This document shows, piece by piece, positions 8,070-17,130 of a stretch of DNA of 64,000 nucleotides; within the stretch, counting starts at the first letter, position 1, and each line of letters opens with the position of its first letter. The stretch spans positions 62,001 through 126,000 of the forward strand of contig DKMD01000017.1 in assembly GCA_002470465.1 (NCBI GenBank), written 5' to 3'. Below the pieces are notes generated by a model. The model worked only from the letters and a program-made list of their open reading frames with translations. It was not told where the DNA came from and did no database searches. A program made the position numbers and the translations under genes. The stretch is from Pluralibacter sp. UBA7423 (GTDB taxonomy: Bacteria > Pseudomonadota > Gammaproteobacteria > Enterobacterales > Enterobacteriaceae).

Positions 8070-8999
8070 ATGAATATTGAGCTACGACATTTACGCTACT
8101 TTGTGGCGGTGGCTGAAGAGCTGCACTTTGGGCGCGCTGCCGCCCGGTTGAACATCTCCCAGCCGCCGTTAAGTCAGCAGATTCAAATCCTTGAGCAGCA
8201 GATTGGCGCCCGGCTGTTCGCCCGAACGAACCGCAGCGTCAGTATGACCGCCGCCGGGAAGCAATTTCTTAATGATGCCAGGCAAATTCTGATGCAGGTA
8301 GAGGAAGCTGCTGCCCGAGCGGCCCGTTTGCACCACGGGGAAACGGGAGAATTGCGAATTGGTTTTACCTCCTCAGCGCCATTTATTCAGGCGGTATCCG
8401 ATACGCTGTCACGCTTTCGGCGACAGTATCCGGACGTTCATCTTCAGACGCGTGAAAGCAATACCCGGGAGCAAATTGCTCCGCTGAATGAGGGCGCGCT
8501 CGATCTTGGCCTGATGCGTAAAACCCAGCTGCCGGACACGCTGGACTGGCAGGTTATTCTGCGTGAGCCGCTGCTGGCCATGGTGCCGCGCGATCACCGC
8601 CTGGCGCAGTGCGATGCGGTAACGCTGGCCGAACTGGTGCAGGAGCCGCTGGTGTTTTTCGATCCTCGCGTGGGCACCGGGCTTTACGACGATATCCTTG
8701 GCCTGCTGCGGCCTTATGGCGCGCCGATCATCACTCAGGAAGTGGGTGAGGCCATGACCATCATCGGGCTGGTTTCCGCCGGGCTGGGCGTGTCCATTCT
8801 TCCGGCTTCCTTCAAAAAAGTGCAGCTGAATGAAATGCGCTGGCTGCCGATCGCGGACGAAGAGGCTGTGTCAGAAATGTGGCTGGTGTGGTCCCGCCAT
8901 CATGAACAAACGCAGGCGGCACAGCGTTTTCGTGAGCAGCTTCTGGCGGCGGCCAGCGTCGACTTTTTTGCCGAAAAGGCACGAAAAAATGTGCGGTAA
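8070..8999 (+). CDS. ynfL: LysR-family regulator YnfL
   Basis: This 309-residue LysR-type regulator has an N-terminal winged helix (residues 1–60; FGRAAARLNISQPPLSQQI) and a periplasmic-binding-protein-like effector domain from about residue 90. It corresponds to E. coli YnfL in position, next to and divergent from ynfM. It probably senses a small effector and controls ynfM. The effector is unknown. The intergenic region is AT-rich close to its start, as usual for LysR operators. Confidence 0.87.
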   Translation: MNIELRHLRYFVAVAEELHFGRAAARLNISQPPLSQQIQILEQQIGARLFARTNRSVSMTAAGKQFLNDARQILMQVEEAAARAARLHHGETGELRIGFTSSAPFIQAVSDTLSRFRRQYPDVHLQTRESNTREQIAPLNEGALDLGLMRKTQLPDTLDWQVILREPLLAMVPRDHRLAQCDAVTLAELVQEPLVFFDPRVGTGLYDDILGLLRPYGAPIITQEVGEAMTIIGLVSAGLGVSILPASFKKVQLNEMRWLPIADEEAVSEMWLVWSRHHEQTQAAQRFREQLLAAASVDFFAEKARKNVR

Positions 9000-9059
9000 A
9001 TCACAAGCCTAAGTAAAAATTTGACGTGTTGCGTCGAAGTGATTCAACATAGCAAAAGT

Positions 9060-9081
9060 TTATTTCGAAGCGCGAAAATAA
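9060..9081 (+). promoter_or_regulatory. Candidate Mlc operator (autoregulation)
   Basis: TTATTT and AAATAA half-sites are separated by ten bases (CGAAGCGCGA), forming an imperfect palindrome of the Mlc/NagC type. It lies immediately before the mlc ribosome-binding site. Mlc represses its own gene in E. coli, which fits. Confidence 0.6.
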
Positions 9082-9092
9082 GGGAGTCTGCG

Positions 9093-10313
9093 GTGGTAGC
9101 AGAAAGTCAGCCAGGGCATATCGATCAGATTAAGCAGACCAACGCAGGCGCCGTGTATCGCCTAATTGATCAGCTCGGCCCGGTGTCCCGCATTGACCTT
9201 TCTCGCCTCGCCCAGCTTGCTCCTGCCAGCATCACCAAAATCGTTCGCGAAATGCTTGAAGCCCATCTGGTGCAGGAAACTGAAATCCAGGAGCCCGGCA
9301 GTCGTGGCCGCCCGGCGGTAGGGCTGATGGTGGAAACCGAGGCCTGGCACTATCTGTCGCTGCGCATCAGCCGGGGGGAAATCAATCTGGCGCTGCGCGA
9401 TCTCAGCAGCAAACTCGTTGTGGAAGAAGAACAAACCCTGCCTTTGGTTGATGATAAATCGTTTCTCGACCGGGTCATTGAGCACATCGACTGCTTCTTT
9501 ATTCGCCATCAGCAAAAACTGGAGCGATTAACGTCTATTGCGATAACGCTCCCTGGCATTATTGATACTGAAAACGGCATTATCCACCGCATGCCGTTTT
9601 ACGATGACGTTAAGGACGTAGCGCTCGGTGAAGCGCTTGAATCCCGCACCGGCGTGCCGGTCTATCTGCAACACGATATCAGCGCATGGACCATGGCAGA
9701 GGCGCTGTTTGGTGCGTCACGCGGTGCGAGAGACGTGATTCAGGTGGTTATCGATCACAACGTAGGGGCGGGCGTGATCACCGACGGGCGTTTATTGCAT
9801 GCGGGCAGCAGCAGTCTGGTCGAGATAGGTCACACTCAGGTTGACCCTTACGGCAAGCGTTGCTACTGCGGCAACCACGGTTGTCTGGAAACTATCGCAA
9901 GCGTTGAGAGCGTGCTGGAACTCACTCAGGTCCGCATGAAACAGTCGATGAGCTCGATGCTGCACCAGCAGCCTTTGACGGTGGAGTGGCTGTGCCAGGC
10001 GGCGCAGCAGGGCGATCTGCTGGCCAAAGATATCATCAGCGGCGTGGGCACCCACGTCGGGCGCATTCTGGCGATTATGGTGAATTTATTTAATCCGCAA
10101 AAAATTCTTATCGGTTCGCCGTTCAACCAGGCCTCAGACATTCTCTTTCCCGCCATCAGCGCCTGCATCCGTCAGCAGTCTCTGCCTGCCTACAGCAAGC
10201 ATATTAGCGTCGAAAGCACCCAGTTCCGCAACCGTGGCACGATGACCGGCGCGGCGCTGGTGAAAGACGCGCTCTATAACGGCTCTCTGCTAATCAGACT
10301 GTTACAGGGGTAG
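9093..10313 (+). CDS. mlc: ROK-family global sugar repressor Mlc
   Basis: This 406-residue repressor of PTS genes (ptsG, manXYZ, malT in E. coli) is inactivated when dephosphorylated EIICB-Glc sequesters it at the membrane. The N-terminal helix-turn-helix spans about residues 15–70 (RIDLSRLAQLAPASITKIV). The ROK core has the zinc-binding block HTQVDPYGKRCYCGNHGC. The start is a GTG (MVAESQPGHIDQ) preceded by AGGGAG and gives exactly the E. coli length. The frame is open upstream, but those residues have no counterpart in the family. The synonym is dgsA. Confidence 0.95.
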   Translation: MVAESQPGHIDQIKQTNAGAVYRLIDQLGPVSRIDLSRLAQLAPASITKIVREMLEAHLVQETEIQEPGSRGRPAVGLMVETEAWHYLSLRISRGEINLALRDLSSKLVVEEEQTLPLVDDKSFLDRVIEHIDCFFIRHQQKLERLTSIAITLPGIIDTENGIIHRMPFYDDVKDVALGEALESRTGVPVYLQHDISAWTMAEALFGASRGARDVIQVVIDHNVGAGVITDGRLLHAGSSSLVEIGHTQVDPYGKRCYCGNHGCLETIASVESVLELTQVRMKQSMSSMLHQQPLTVEWLCQAAQQGDLLAKDIISGVGTHVGRILAIMVNLFNPQKILIGSPFNQASDILFPAISACIRQQSLPAYSKHISVESTQFRNRGTMTGAALVKDALYNGSLLIRLLQG

Positions 10314-10440
10314 CAAATTTTCATTGTTAAGCTAAAAATTGCGCTAACTCAAGCTGGCTTTTAGGTCGATCACGTACACTCTCCCCGCTCTGAATTATCA
10401 CCCTGATTTATATATTCACCGTCAAAGCTGTGGAGTGAAC

Positions 10441-11136
10441 ATGCTTAAGCGTTTCTTTATTACGGGTACGGATACCTCTGTGGGCAAGACGGTCGTGTCT
10501 CGCGCACTGTTGCAGGCGCTGGCCGCGAGCGGCGGCAGCGTTGCGGGCTACAAGCCTGTCGCCAAAGGCAGCAAGGAAACGCCGGAAGGGTTGCGCAACA
10601 AAGATGCGCTGGTGCTGCAAAGCGTTTCCACCCCCGATTTACCCTATAGCGCCATCAATCCTGTCGCGCTGAGCGAAGATGAAAGCAGCGTGGCGCACAG
10701 CTGCCCGATTAACTATTCGCTGCTGTCGGAAGGGCTCGCCGCACTGAGCCAGCGCGTCGATCACGTGGTGATTGAAGGCACTGGCGGCTGGCGCAGCCTG
10801 ATGAACGATCTGCGTCCGCTCTCTGACTGGGTCGTTCAGGAGCAGCTACCGGTATTACTGGTAGTTGGTATCCAGGAAGGCTGCATTAACCATGCGTTGC
10901 TGACGGCTCAGGCGATTGCCAATGACGATCTGCCGCTGATTGGCTGGGTGGCGAACCGCATCAACCCGGGCCTTGCGCACTACGCCGGGATCATTGATGT
11001 GCTGAGTAAAAAACTGCCCGCGCCGCTGGTGGGCGAGCTGCCTTATCTGCCGCGAGCGGAACAGCGCGAACTGAGCCAGTATATTGATTTAACCATGTTC
11101 GGCGACGTGCTGACGGTAGATGGAGTCAGCGCGTAG
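10441..11136 (+). CDS. bioD2: Dethiobiotin synthetase paralogue BioD2
   Basis: This 231-residue cytoplasmic ATP-dependent enzyme closes the ureido ring of dethiobiotin from 7,8-diaminopelargonate and CO2. The P-loop GTDTSVGKT lies at residues 9–17, and the conserved EGTGGW block is present. It is the mlc-linked second copy (YnfK) rather than the bioD of the bio operon. The ATG at 10441 follows GGAG. A GTG two codons upstream overlaps that site and is less likely. Its 3' end overlaps clcB on the other strand by 48 bases. Confidence 0.92.
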   Translation: MLKRFFITGTDTSVGKTVVSRALLQALAASGGSVAGYKPVAKGSKETPEGLRNKDALVLQSVSTPDLPYSAINPVALSEDESSVAHSCPINYSLLSEGLAALSQRVDHVVIEGTGGWRSLMNDLRPLSDWVVQEQLPVLLVVGIQEGCINHALLTAQAIANDDLPLIGWVANRINPGLAHYAGIIDVLSKKLPAPLVGELPYLPRAEQRELSQYIDLTMFGDVLTVDGVSA

Positions 11137-12384
11137 GGTTCGTGACAGCACCGACGCTACTACACGCGAAATCAGTAAACCGGGCAGTAGCGCATATTGC
11201 CCGGTCATTTCACAGATCATCAGCGTCGACATTATCGGCGCGTGGGTGGTCGCCGCCAGCAGCGTGGCCATCCCCGTCAATCCCATCAGAACCGCCATTT
11301 CATTGCCGTCCGGCAACCATAGCCCCCACATCCTCGCAAACAGCATGCCGATTGCCATACCGACAAACAGCGTCGGCGTGAAGACACCGCCCGGTGCACC
11401 CGATCCGCTGCTGGCGAGTACGGCCAGCAGTTTGCAGATAAACACGCCGCCAATCACCGCAAACAGCGGTGGTGCGAGCAGGTAACTTTGCACCACGCTG
11501 TAGCCGTTGCCCCATACCGCTGGCGTCAGCAACGACAGCAAACCGACAACGGTGCCGCCGAGTGCAAGCTGCAACGGGGGAGAAAGCTTCAGGTGTAAAA
11601 ACAGATTGTGCGTTGCGCCCATCAGCCAGACGAACAGCGGCCCGCACAGGCCTGCGATAAGGCCTGTTGCCAGCATCATTGCGTAGGTGCCCGCGCTGTG
11701 CGGCGCATCCACATGAACGTTGTACAGCAGCGCCGGACCGCCGCTGAGCAGATTCGTCACCAGCAGGGCGATCACCGCAGAAACAACCACCGGCCCAAGC
11801 GATGCCAGCATCAGGGTGCCGAATAAGATTTCGGCGATGAACAGGCTTCCTGCCAGCGGTGCATGATAGGCGCTGGCCATCCCGGCTGCGGCACCGCAGG
11901 CAATCCACAGCTTCCATTCCGTTTTCGGCGTGAAGCGCTGGGCAAAGAAAGAGGCGGCGAGGGTGGCGAGCAGGATCATTGCCCCTTCACGGCCAATGGC
12001 GCTGCCGCTGACAACCACCAGTAACGATGCCAGCGATTTTACCAGGCTTGCGCCGAAGTCGAATTTGCCGTCCTCCGTTTCCAGCGCTTCCATGTAGTCG
12101 GTCGGGGCGTGAGGACGCTGACGCGTGTAGCGCTGCCAGCCCCACAGTAACAAACCTGCCGCCAGCCCGCCGAGTGCGGGCGTTAGCAGACGTCGCCACC
12201 AGGGCAGATTGCCTGCTGCATTGACCAGGCTGCGGCTGTCGTTGCTGAGCAGCAGCCATTCCAGGGTGTACATGGCATGGCGAAACAACGCGACGGCGAG
12301 CGCGGCAAGCATGCCGACAAGTGTCGCAATCAGCAGTCGGCGAAAGATAGCCTGAATATCGGGGTAAGCGTGAAGACGGCGCAT
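11089..12384 (-). CDS. clcB: ClC-family chloride channel/transporter ClcB
   Basis: This 431-residue ClC-type inner-membrane protein has the anion-path motifs [10 protein letters not shown], which contains the gating glutamate, and [14 protein letters not shown]. coli ClcB acts with ClcA in extreme acid resistance by moving chloride to compensate charge. The N-terminus is about a dozen residues longer than the E. coli annotation because the corresponding internal codon is ATC, not a start. No strong ribosome-binding site is visible before the ATG. The 3' end runs antisense into bioD2. Confidence 0.9.
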   Translation of the reverse strand: MRRLHAYPDIQAIFRRLLIATLVGMLAALAVALFRHAMYTLEWLLLSNDSRSLVNAAGNLPWWRRLLTPALGGLAAGLLLWGWQRYTRQRPHAPTDYMEALETEDGKFDFGASLVKSLASLLVVVSGSAIGREGAMILLATLAASFFAQRFTPKTEWKLWIACGAAAGMASAYHAPLAGSLFIAEILFGTLMLASLGPVVVSAVIALLVTNLLSGGPALLYNVHVDAPHSAGTYAMMLATGLIAGLCGPLFVWLMGATHNLFLHLKLSPPLQLALGGTVVGLLSLLTPAVWGNGYSVVQSYLLAPPLFAVIGGVFICKLLAVLASSGSGAPGGVFTPTLFVGMAIGMLFARMWGLWLPDGNEMAVLMGLTGMATLLAATTHAPIMSTLMICEMTGQYALLPGLLISRVVASVLSRTLRADSIYRQHVAEHG

Positions 12385-12517
12385 GAGGTCAACAGGTCAG
12401 CAACAGGATACTGAATAATATACACAACACGCTGATGACGATTGATAAATGTCATTAAGCGAAAGAAAATCAGCCCTCAGGTTTCACCATCGGAATCGCC
12501 ATTAAGGAAGATAACTC

Positions 12518-12922
12518 ATGAAAACGTTTTTACTGGTAGCCACGCTGATTTTGGCAGGGTGTCAGTCTGCGGGGCAGAGCACAACGCCCGTTCCGGTTGA
12601 TCAACAGATTGATGTGCAGGTGGACGATTTACTGGCGTCACTGGGCAAGCAAGATCGGCAAGGCATTAACGGATATGCGGCACAGCTTAAAGCGGCTGTT
12701 GAGAAAGAAGTGCGTATGGGGGATGCATTCAGAGGCAAAGCTTGCTCAGTTCAGATAGCGCTGGATCGGTATGGCACCGTGAAAAATGCCCGGGCTGTAG
12801 AGGGCGATCCCGCCTTCTGTGAAGCTATTCTGAAGGCAGTCCGTCAGGCAAAAATACCTCCGGCCCCTGACGAGAAGGTTTATCAGCGTTTCAACAATGC
12901 ACGTCTGGATTTTGTATTCTGA
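12518..12922 (+). CDS. Lipoprotein with TolA domain III-like fold
   Basis: This 134-residue protein has a lipobox signal peptide (TLILAGC, Cys 15). After a short linker, residues of about 50–134 follow the pattern of the TolA C-terminal domain: YAAQLKAAVEKEV, then GKACSVQIALDRYGTV, then EGDPAFCEAILKAVRQAKIP, ending NNARLDFVF. The two cysteines match the disulfide of TolA-III. TolA itself is a much longer inner-membrane protein of the Tol-Pal complex. Here only the terminal domain is present, on a lipid anchor. It might bind TolA partners (TolB, colicins, phage g3p); that is inference. An AAGGAAG ribosome-binding site precedes the ATG. Confidence 0.75.
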   Translation: MKTFLLVATLILAGCQSAGQSTTPVPVDQQIDVQVDDLLASLGKQDRQGINGYAAQLKAAVEKEVRMGDAFRGKACSVQIALDRYGTVKNARAVEGDPAFCEAILKAVRQAKIPPAPDEKVYQRFNNARLDFVF

Positions 12923-13071
12923 TAGTGCTGCCCGGCTGTGCAAACTTGAATGTATTCTGGGTGAGCACCATGAAATACGAGGGCAGTGCTGGTAGCAGAT
13001 GTTATGGCAAATTCGGGCTGATTTTGTGATTATTAGACAGGTTAAATTATACAGATAAGGATGTTGATGTA

Positions 13072-13386
13072 ATGACAATAGATTTTAGCAAAGAACGTCT
13101 TCTGGCTTCAGGGTTTACTGCGAAGGAGTTACAGAAGCTTCAGAACAATATTGATAACTTCGGGGGAACGATTGAGGACGTTATCAGGGATTTAGCGAAA
13201 AGATTTAAAAGGATATTTTTTATGATTATGTTTCTTTTTGTTTTTTTTATTTATGTTCTATTGTTTGACTCTATGAATGAGATCATCTCTTTTGGACTAT
13301 CTTTTGCTATTGTATCTGTACTTATTGTATTCCTTCAACCACCAGTCATCTCATTTAAATGCTGGCGGTTTTGTAGGGGAAAATAA
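13072..13386 (+). CDS. Small two-helix membrane protein, unknown function
   Basis: This 104-residue protein has a charged N-terminal part (about residues 1–45), two hydrophobic segments (about 47–65 and 72–92), and a short basic tail with two cysteines. The coding sequence is markedly AT-rich compared with its neighbours, which suggests transfer. A TAAGGATG ribosome-binding site precedes the start. It converges with the DUF4225-like gene, with two bases between the stop codons. No family was recognised. The topology resembles immunity proteins of membrane-active toxins, which is only a suggestion. Confidence 0.6.
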   Translation: MTIDFSKERLLASGFTAKELQKLQNNIDNFGGTIEDVIRDLAKRFKRIFFMIMFLFVFFIYVLLFDSMNEIISFGLSFAIVSVLIVFLQPPVISFKCWRFCRGK

Positions 13387-13388
13387 AT

Positions 13389-14201
13389 TTAGTTCTTATC
13401 GGTGTTGATAAGGTCAAATATCACTTTGGCCTTCACACCGTAACCGACTATCTTCATAGTCAGTTTTGGGGTGCTCATAGTGTTTACTTTTCTGTAAAAG
13501 TCGGCTGGCAAGTAACGGAAAAGTCGCCAGGCTTCTGGTCTTCTGGATAATCCAGCAATACTATAAATGCTGGATGCTAATGAAATGGCATTATATACAG
13601 CAAGCCCTGACTCGTTTTTGAATCCCATAAACCTGGCTAACTCCATGCTTTTATCCGCAAAATATCCTTCTGTATTGGATCTATCACCATTTAACAACGA
13701 GTTGATTTCTTTTGATATACCATTAACCCCATCAACAATAAGTATTGCACCTGCCAGCATTCCTATAGGTTGCATGGTTGCGAGCATTACACCGCCGGCA
13801 ATGGCTGTTAATCCAGATGCCACAACTTTAACGGCGCTGATCATATACCCGACAATCTTGTTATTTTCCCGAACGAACTCCACTTTGGCGTACAGTTTAG
13901 CTGCTTTCATCCGCAGCATCCTTCCCTGCTCTTCAAGGTTTTCGGTTTCTGCCCTCAGATTTTTGACGCATACCATACATTCTTCGTCTGATTTTGCCCG
14001 TCTGGCGATGGCAAACTGCTGTTCAACAACGGCCTGTATATCCCGGACAAAATTTATTCGTATCAGGCTGTCCTTAAGGTGGAAGGCAGACAGCGTATTC
14101 GCTGTACTCACCAGCTTTCTGGCCTCAAGGTTAACCATGCTTTCTGCCCAGGCTTTGTTTCTTCTGCCTGGGCCTGCCATCTCAAGTAACGCTGTATCCA
14201 T
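13389..14201 (-). CDS. DUF4225-like protein
   Basis: The chosen start gives about 270 residues; an ATG two codons upstream (14207) is also possible, but it lies only three bases from the AGGGA ribosome-binding site. The first 110 residues are charged and helical with a CxxC-like MVCVKN stretch. Two hydrophobic segments follow (about 118–145 and 147–165, IGMLAGAILIVDGVNGI), then a mixed C-terminal part (ending KAKVIFDLINTDKN). I believe this is the DUF4225 family of enterobacteria and pseudomonads, from memory of its sequence style. Biochemical function is unknown. A hydrophobic hairpin in a soluble context would fit a membrane-inserting effector. Confidence 0.6.
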   Translation of the reverse strand: MDTALLEMAGPGRRNKAWAESMVNLEARKLVSTANTLSAFHLKDSLIRINFVRDIQAVVEQQFAIARRAKSDEECMVCVKNLRAETENLEEQGRMLRMKAAKLYAKVEFVRENNKIVGYMISAVKVVASGLTAIAGGVMLATMQPIGMLAGAILIVDGVNGISKEINSLLNGDRSNTEGYFADKSMELARFMGFKNESGLAVYNAISLASSIYSIAGLSRRPEAWRLFRYLPADFYRKVNTMSTPKLTMKIVGYGVKAKVIFDLINTDKN

Positions 14202-14351
14202 TTGCATTTTCCCTGTTATATCTGAAGGTCATATGTACGCGGATTTTGTTACTGAGCTGATTAAAAATCAAACAATTGGCTATTTTTTAGGAATAAGCAC
14301 CTTATGGTCCCGGCGGGTACGCCAGAAAGCGGGAGAGGAGCGACCAGCACC

Positions 14352-14380
14352 AGCCACCTTCTCAGAAGGTGGCTTTTTAC
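14352..14380 (+). terminator. Orphan plus-strand intrinsic terminator
   Basis: AGCCACCTT-CTCAG-AAGGTGGCT is a 9-bp stem followed by TTTTT. It faces right, yet no gene on the plus strand ends here: DUF4225 and osmV both run leftward. It may end an unrecognised small RNA or a remnant transcript within 14208–14350. Confidence 0.7.
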
Positions 14381-14403
14381 TTTTATCTCCGTCGGGCAAT
14401 ACT

Positions 14404-15552
14404 CTATTCCTCCGAGCCTATATTCAGCGCCCGTCGTGTCCTGCCGGAGCTTAAATAGTCGGCGATATAATCCTGGGAAATCTCGCCGTTGTAGCGTCCT
14501 TCCTCATCGACAATCGGCATCCAGCTGGTGTTGCTTTCATACAGCTTCGAGAGCACCACGCGCAGGTTGTCGTCCGCTTTGCCCGTGGCGCGGAACGGGT
14601 GCAGGAGATCCGCACAGCTGCCTGATGCATTGCGCGCTTCGCGGCGCTTGACGAAGCCTAACGGTTTACCTCCGTTATCGACCACGGTAATAGCGCGAAT
14701 ATCGTTATCGTCCATCGTCGCAAAGGCTTCCGGCAGGGCGGTATCGCGCTTGACCGTAATGGTTGGCTGCCGATCGGTGACGTCACCCGCAGAAACCAGA
14801 AGCAGGCGCTTCAGCGTCCTGTCCTGACCAACAAATGAGCCGACAAACTCGTTCGCCGGTTTCGCCAGTAGCTCATCGGGGCTGGCGCACTGCACAATGC
14901 GGCCCTGGCGGAACACGGCGATGCGATCGCCAAGCTTCAGCGCTTCATCGATATCATGGCTCACCAGCATGACGGTTTTCTTCAGCTGGCGCTGCATCTC
15001 AAGGAACTGGTTCTGAATAACCTCGCGGTTGATGGGGTCGACCGCACCGAACGGTTCATCCATCAGCAGCACCGGAGGATCGGCCGCCAGCGCGCGAATC
15101 ACGCCGATACGCTGCTGTTGTCCGCCGGACATCTCTTTCGGGTAGCGGCTGAGGAATTTCTTTGGATCCATCGCCACCATATCCATCAGCTCCTCGGCGC
15201 GAGCCTTGTAGCGGGCTTTCTCCCAGCCCAGCATGCGCGGCACGACGGTGATATTCTCTTCGATGGTCATGTTCGGGAACAGGCCAATCTGCTGGATGAC
15301 GTAGCCGATATTGCGGCGCAGGCTGACGGTGTCCATTTCGCTGGTGTCCTGGCCGTTGATCAGGATTTTCCCGCTGCTTGCCGGGATCAGACGATTAATC
15401 ATCTTTAGCGTCGTGGTTTTACCACAGCCGGACGGGCCCAGCAGAACGCACATTTCGCCTTCCGGCACGTTGAGATTGACGTTATCTACGGCGTTAAAGC
15501 TCTGGCCGTTCTTTTGCGTAAATTGTTTGGTCAGATTTTCTAACTTTATCAT
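14404..15552 (-). CDS. osmV: OsmU osmoprotectant ABC transporter, ATPase OsmV
   Basis: This 382-residue ATPase of a betaine/compatible-solute importer has Walker A (GPSGCGKTTT), signature (SGGQQQRIG) and Walker B (LLMDEP) in residues 1–240. Two CBS domains follow (about 255–370), as usual for ProV/OpuCA-type ATPases. The order osmV–W–X–Y matches the Salmonella OsmU operon. The start codon shares one base with the osmW stop (TAATG), so the two are translationally coupled. It is the last gene of the operon. Confidence 0.9.
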   Translation of the reverse strand: MIKLENLTKQFTQKNGQSFNAVDNVNLNVPEGEMCVLLGPSGCGKTTTLKMINRLIPASSGKILINGQDTSEMDTVSLRRNIGYVIQQIGLFPNMTIEENITVVPRMLGWEKARYKARAEELMDMVAMDPKKFLSRYPKEMSGGQQQRIGVIRALAADPPVLLMDEPFGAVDPINREVIQNQFLEMQRQLKKTVMLVSHDIDEALKLGDRIAVFRQGRIVQCASPDELLAKPANEFVGSFVGQDRTLKRLLLVSAGDVTDRQPTITVKRDTALPEAFATMDDNDIRAITVVDNGGKPLGFVKRREARNASGSCADLLHPFRATGKADDNLRVVLSKLYESNTSWMPIVDEEGRYNGEISQDYIADYLSSGRTRRALNIGSEE

Positions 15553-16199
15553 TATCGGATCCCCTTTGGTGTCAGGACAATCTGCAGGCGATGCAGCAAC
15601 CAGTCGAGCACAATGGCCAGCAGGCAAATCATCAGCGCCCCGGCAATTAACAGACGAATATCACTCCCGCCGATGCCGTTCAGCAGCAGCAGGCCAAGGC
15701 CACCGGCACCGATGACTGCGGCAATCGCCATCACGCCGATATTCATGACGACGGCGGTACGAATGCCGCCGAAGATAACCGGCAGCGCCATCGGAATTTC
15801 CACCCAGCGCAGGCGTTGCCAGAAGGTCATACCGATGCCGCGGCCCGCTTCACGCAGCCCCGGTGGCAGGCTATCCAGCGCCGTGTAGGTATTGCGCACA
15901 ATCGGCAGCAGCGAGTAGAGGAAGACCGCCGTAATGGCGGGCAGGGCACCAATACCCTGACCGATCAGCGAAAACAACGGAATCATCAGGCCAAACAGGG
16001 CGATGGAGGGAACGGTCAGCAAGATCGTGGTCACTCCCAGAATCGGCGTGGCGAGCCATTTGTGACGCACGATCAGTACGCCCAGCGGAACACCAATCAC
16101 GATCGCCAGCCCCACAGCCAGCAGAACCAGCCACAGATGTTGCCAGGTCAGGGTGGCGAGATAGCCCCAGTTATCAATCATGTAATGCAGCGTTTCCAT
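15552..16199 (-). CDS. osmW: OsmU permease OsmW
   Basis: This 215-residue BPD-type permease has about five helices and the EAA loop (LREAGRGIGMTFWQRLRWVEIPMALP) that contacts the ATPase. It lies between the binding protein gene and osmV, nine bases after osmX. It is expected to form a heteromeric channel with the second permease of the operon for glycine betaine and similar solutes. Confidence 0.9.
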   Translation of the reverse strand: METLHYMIDNWGYLATLTWQHLWLVLLAVGLAIVIGVPLGVLIVRHKWLATPILGVTTILLTVPSIALFGLMIPLFSLIGQGIGALPAITAVFLYSLLPIVRNTYTALDSLPPGLREAGRGIGMTFWQRLRWVEIPMALPVIFGGIRTAVVMNIGVMAIAAVIGAGGLGLLLLNGIGGSDIRLLIAGALMICLLAIVLDWLLHRLQIVLTPKGIR

Positions 16200-16208
16200 G
16201 GGTTCTCC

Positions 16209-17111
16209 TTACACCAGGCCTTTGCTGCGCAGGAAGTCCTGCGCCACTTGTTGCGGCGTCTGGTGATCGATATCCACGCGCTTGTTCAGCTCGGTGATCA
16301 CCTCGTTATTCAGCAACCCGGACAGCGTATTCAGCGCCTCTTCCAGACCCGGATTGGCTTCCAGCGTGTCTTTGCGCACCACCGGCGTGACGGCGTAACT
16401 CGGGAAGAAGCCTTTGTCGTCTTTCAGAACCTTCAGGTCGAAGCCTTTTACCCGCCCGTCGGTGGTGTAAATCAGCCCGGCATTGACGAACCCGTCACGC
16501 ACGGCGTTGTACACCAGACCCGGGTCCATCTGGCGGATCTGCGGCCTGTCGAGCGGCATCTGATAGGCCTGCTGGAGTGGTTTCATGCCGTCACTGCGTC
16601 CGGCAAACTCGAGGTCGAGCCCAAGCAGCCAGTTATTCTTTGGGTCGGTCTGACGGATATGCTCAATCTTCGCCACCATTTCCGACATGGTGTTGATGTT
16701 TTCTGCTTCGGCGCGCTTACGCTGCATCGCGAAGGCATAGGTGTTGTTCATCTCTGCAGGCTTCAGCCACACCAGGCCGTGCTTCGCTTCCAGGCGTTTC
16801 ACCGTTTCGTATGACTCTTCCGGCGACATGCGTTTGTTAATGTGGTTGAAGATGATTAGCGCAGTGCCGGTGTATTCCCATGTAATATCAATCTGTTTGT
16901 TAATCATTGCGTTATGAGAAATAACCGTAGCAATGTTGGTCTGAGGCTGAACCTGAAATCCTTTCTTGCGCAGGTACTGCACGGTCATGGCCGACAAAAT
17001 ATGCTGCTCGGTAAAACTTTTGGTTGCCAGAATCAGCGGGGCTGCGTGTACCTGGCTGGCAAGCAGCGCAGCCGTAGCGGCGGCGACAAACAGGCGTGTC
17101 AGTCGTCTCAT
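16209..17111 (-). CDS. osmX: OsmU periplasmic solute-binding protein OsmX
   Basis: This 300-residue OpuAC/ProX-like binding protein has a signal peptide (residues 1–23, ending SQVHA). The mature chain starts near [14 protein letters not shown], the typical first strand and helix of YehZ/OpuC-type betaine binders. Aromatic residues such as in ITWEYTGTA are typical of the ligand pocket. A TAAGGAG ribosome-binding site precedes the ATG. It captures glycine betaine-like solutes and delivers them to the two permeases. Confidence 0.9.
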   Translation of the reverse strand: MRRLTRLFVAAATAALLASQVHAAPLILATKSFTEQHILSAMTVQYLRKKGFQVQPQTNIATVISHNAMINKQIDITWEYTGTALIIFNHINKRMSPEESYETVKRLEAKHGLVWLKPAEMNNTYAFAMQRKRAEAENINTMSEMVAKIEHIRQTDPKNNWLLGLDLEFAGRSDGMKPLQQAYQMPLDRPQIRQMDPGLVYNAVRDGFVNAGLIYTTDGRVKGFDLKVLKDDKGFFPSYAVTPVVRKDTLEANPGLEEALNTLSGLLNNEVITELNKRVDIDHQTPQQVAQDFLRSKGLV

Positions 17112-17130
17112 GGTTAGCTCCTTATTGTTG

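Noticed and set aside
11300..11917. Minus-strand frame of 205 codons within clcB
   Set aside because: It is an alternative frame inside a clear ClC gene; arginine-rich shadow translation.
13567..14454. Plus-strand frame of 295 codons
   Set aside because: It is antisense to the DUF4225-like gene, has no ribosome-binding site, and its composition follows the complementary strand of a better candidate.
15816..16814. Plus-strand frame of 332 codons opposite osmW/osmX
   Set aside because: It is antisense to two clear OsmU genes and its Gln/Arg/His-rich translation is typical of a shadow frame.
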